Below are positions 63,757-64,000 of a stretch of DNA of 64,000 nucleotides, in pieces. The translations under genes and the position numbers were made by a program. Location of the stretch: assembly GCA_020086605.1 (NCBI GenBank), contig JACBWW010000003.1:8658753-8722752 (forward strand), given 5' to 3'. Below the pieces are notes generated by a model, which was not told the origin of the DNA, did no database searches, and saw only the letters and a program-made list of their open reading frames with translations. Source of the DNA: Lanius collurio (Eukaryota; Chordata; Aves; Passeriformes; Laniidae). Positions within the stretch are counted from its first letter, which is position 1. The number at the start of each line of letters is the position of its first letter.

Positions 63757-64000
63757 CAGAAAAATTCAGCCCTGCACTCCTCACTATTAGGGAAATGTAC
63801 TCAGTTACTGTTCAGTATAATCCTTCTTACAGCTCTTCTGAAATGACCAGTACATCAAGACCTGAAGTTTTTAGTAATTATAGTAAAATCAAATGCATTG
63901 ATTGCTGGATTCAACCCTATGTTGATAAAACTATTCTGGATCTGTGGGTGGTATAAATTCAAAATTTCTTGTAATATATGCTACTATTCATTGAATTGTT

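Larger units (their letters stand above)
59874..64000. other. AT-rich non-coding stretch to window end
   Basis: No gene is supported. It includes an ATT trinucleotide run (61793-61814), an A/GAAA run at 63729-63756 and a second copy of an 18-base word (62919-62936) also found at 59781-59798. The part at 62180-62690 is less AT-rich with overlapping open frames of 66-74 codons on both strands. None is recognisable. Confidence 0.5.

Noticed and set aside
1..64000. tRNA, rRNA, snRNA, known microRNA hairpins, CRISPR arrays, prokaryotic operons
   Set aside because: Read on both strands by eye, none was recognised; the composition and CR1 content are those of a vertebrate genome.

Overview
The window looks like non-coding DNA from a bird, or less likely another sauropsid. 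It is AT-rich with few interspersed repeats. The only repeats recognisable with confidence are 3'-end fragments of CR1 LINEs (about 6778-7040, 44470-44735 and 48535-49105, all on the minus strand). CR1 is the dominant retroposon of birds, crocodilians and turtles. Two older MIR-like SINE remnants (38541-38632, 46693-46757) fit an amniote genome. There is no bacterial-style gene packing, operon, rRNA, tRNA or CRISPR array, and I recognise no complete protein-coding gene. The open reading frames are short, scattered on both strands and mostly what AT-rich intergenic or intronic DNA gives by chance.

Layout. From 1 to 3.3 kb there is AT-rich unique sequence with one enhancer-like patch (1360-1560). 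At 3.38-3.76 kb lies a compact CpG island, preceded by a run of 13 G. From 3.8 to 18 kb there is unique sequence with one CR1 fragment. At 18.0-18.8 kb a homeodomain-site-rich patch is followed by a weaker CpG-rich block (18.99-19.53 kb). A GC-richer, CpG-poor block occupies 20.57-21.4 kb. At 25.86-26.35 kb an AT-rich patch keeps a tight cluster of four CpGs. From 26.3 to 56 kb the sequence is mostly featureless, with the MIR-like and other CR1 remnants, simple repeats and one exon-like segment (45.8 kb).

The last 8 kb is the most structured part. It has a POU/SOX/HOX-site cluster (56.27-56.89 kb) and a minus-strand open segment encoding one hydrophobic span with a charged tail behind a possible splice acceptor (57.79-58.01 kb). 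A strong CpG island follows (58.86-59.13 kb), then a very good plus-strand polypyrimidine tract and acceptor with a 65-base open exon-like segment (59.53-59.59 kb). Last comes a stretch open on both strands (59.60-59.87 kb).

Interpretation. The most economical reading is a gene desert or large intron holding candidate enhancers and two or three CpG-island promoters, at least one of which (58.9 kb) may start a small gene or a long non-coding RNA. Nothing here proves an undescribed system. The 56-60 kb cluster is the place to look first. Conservation and RNA data, which I cannot consult, would decide nearly every regulatory or exon claim below.
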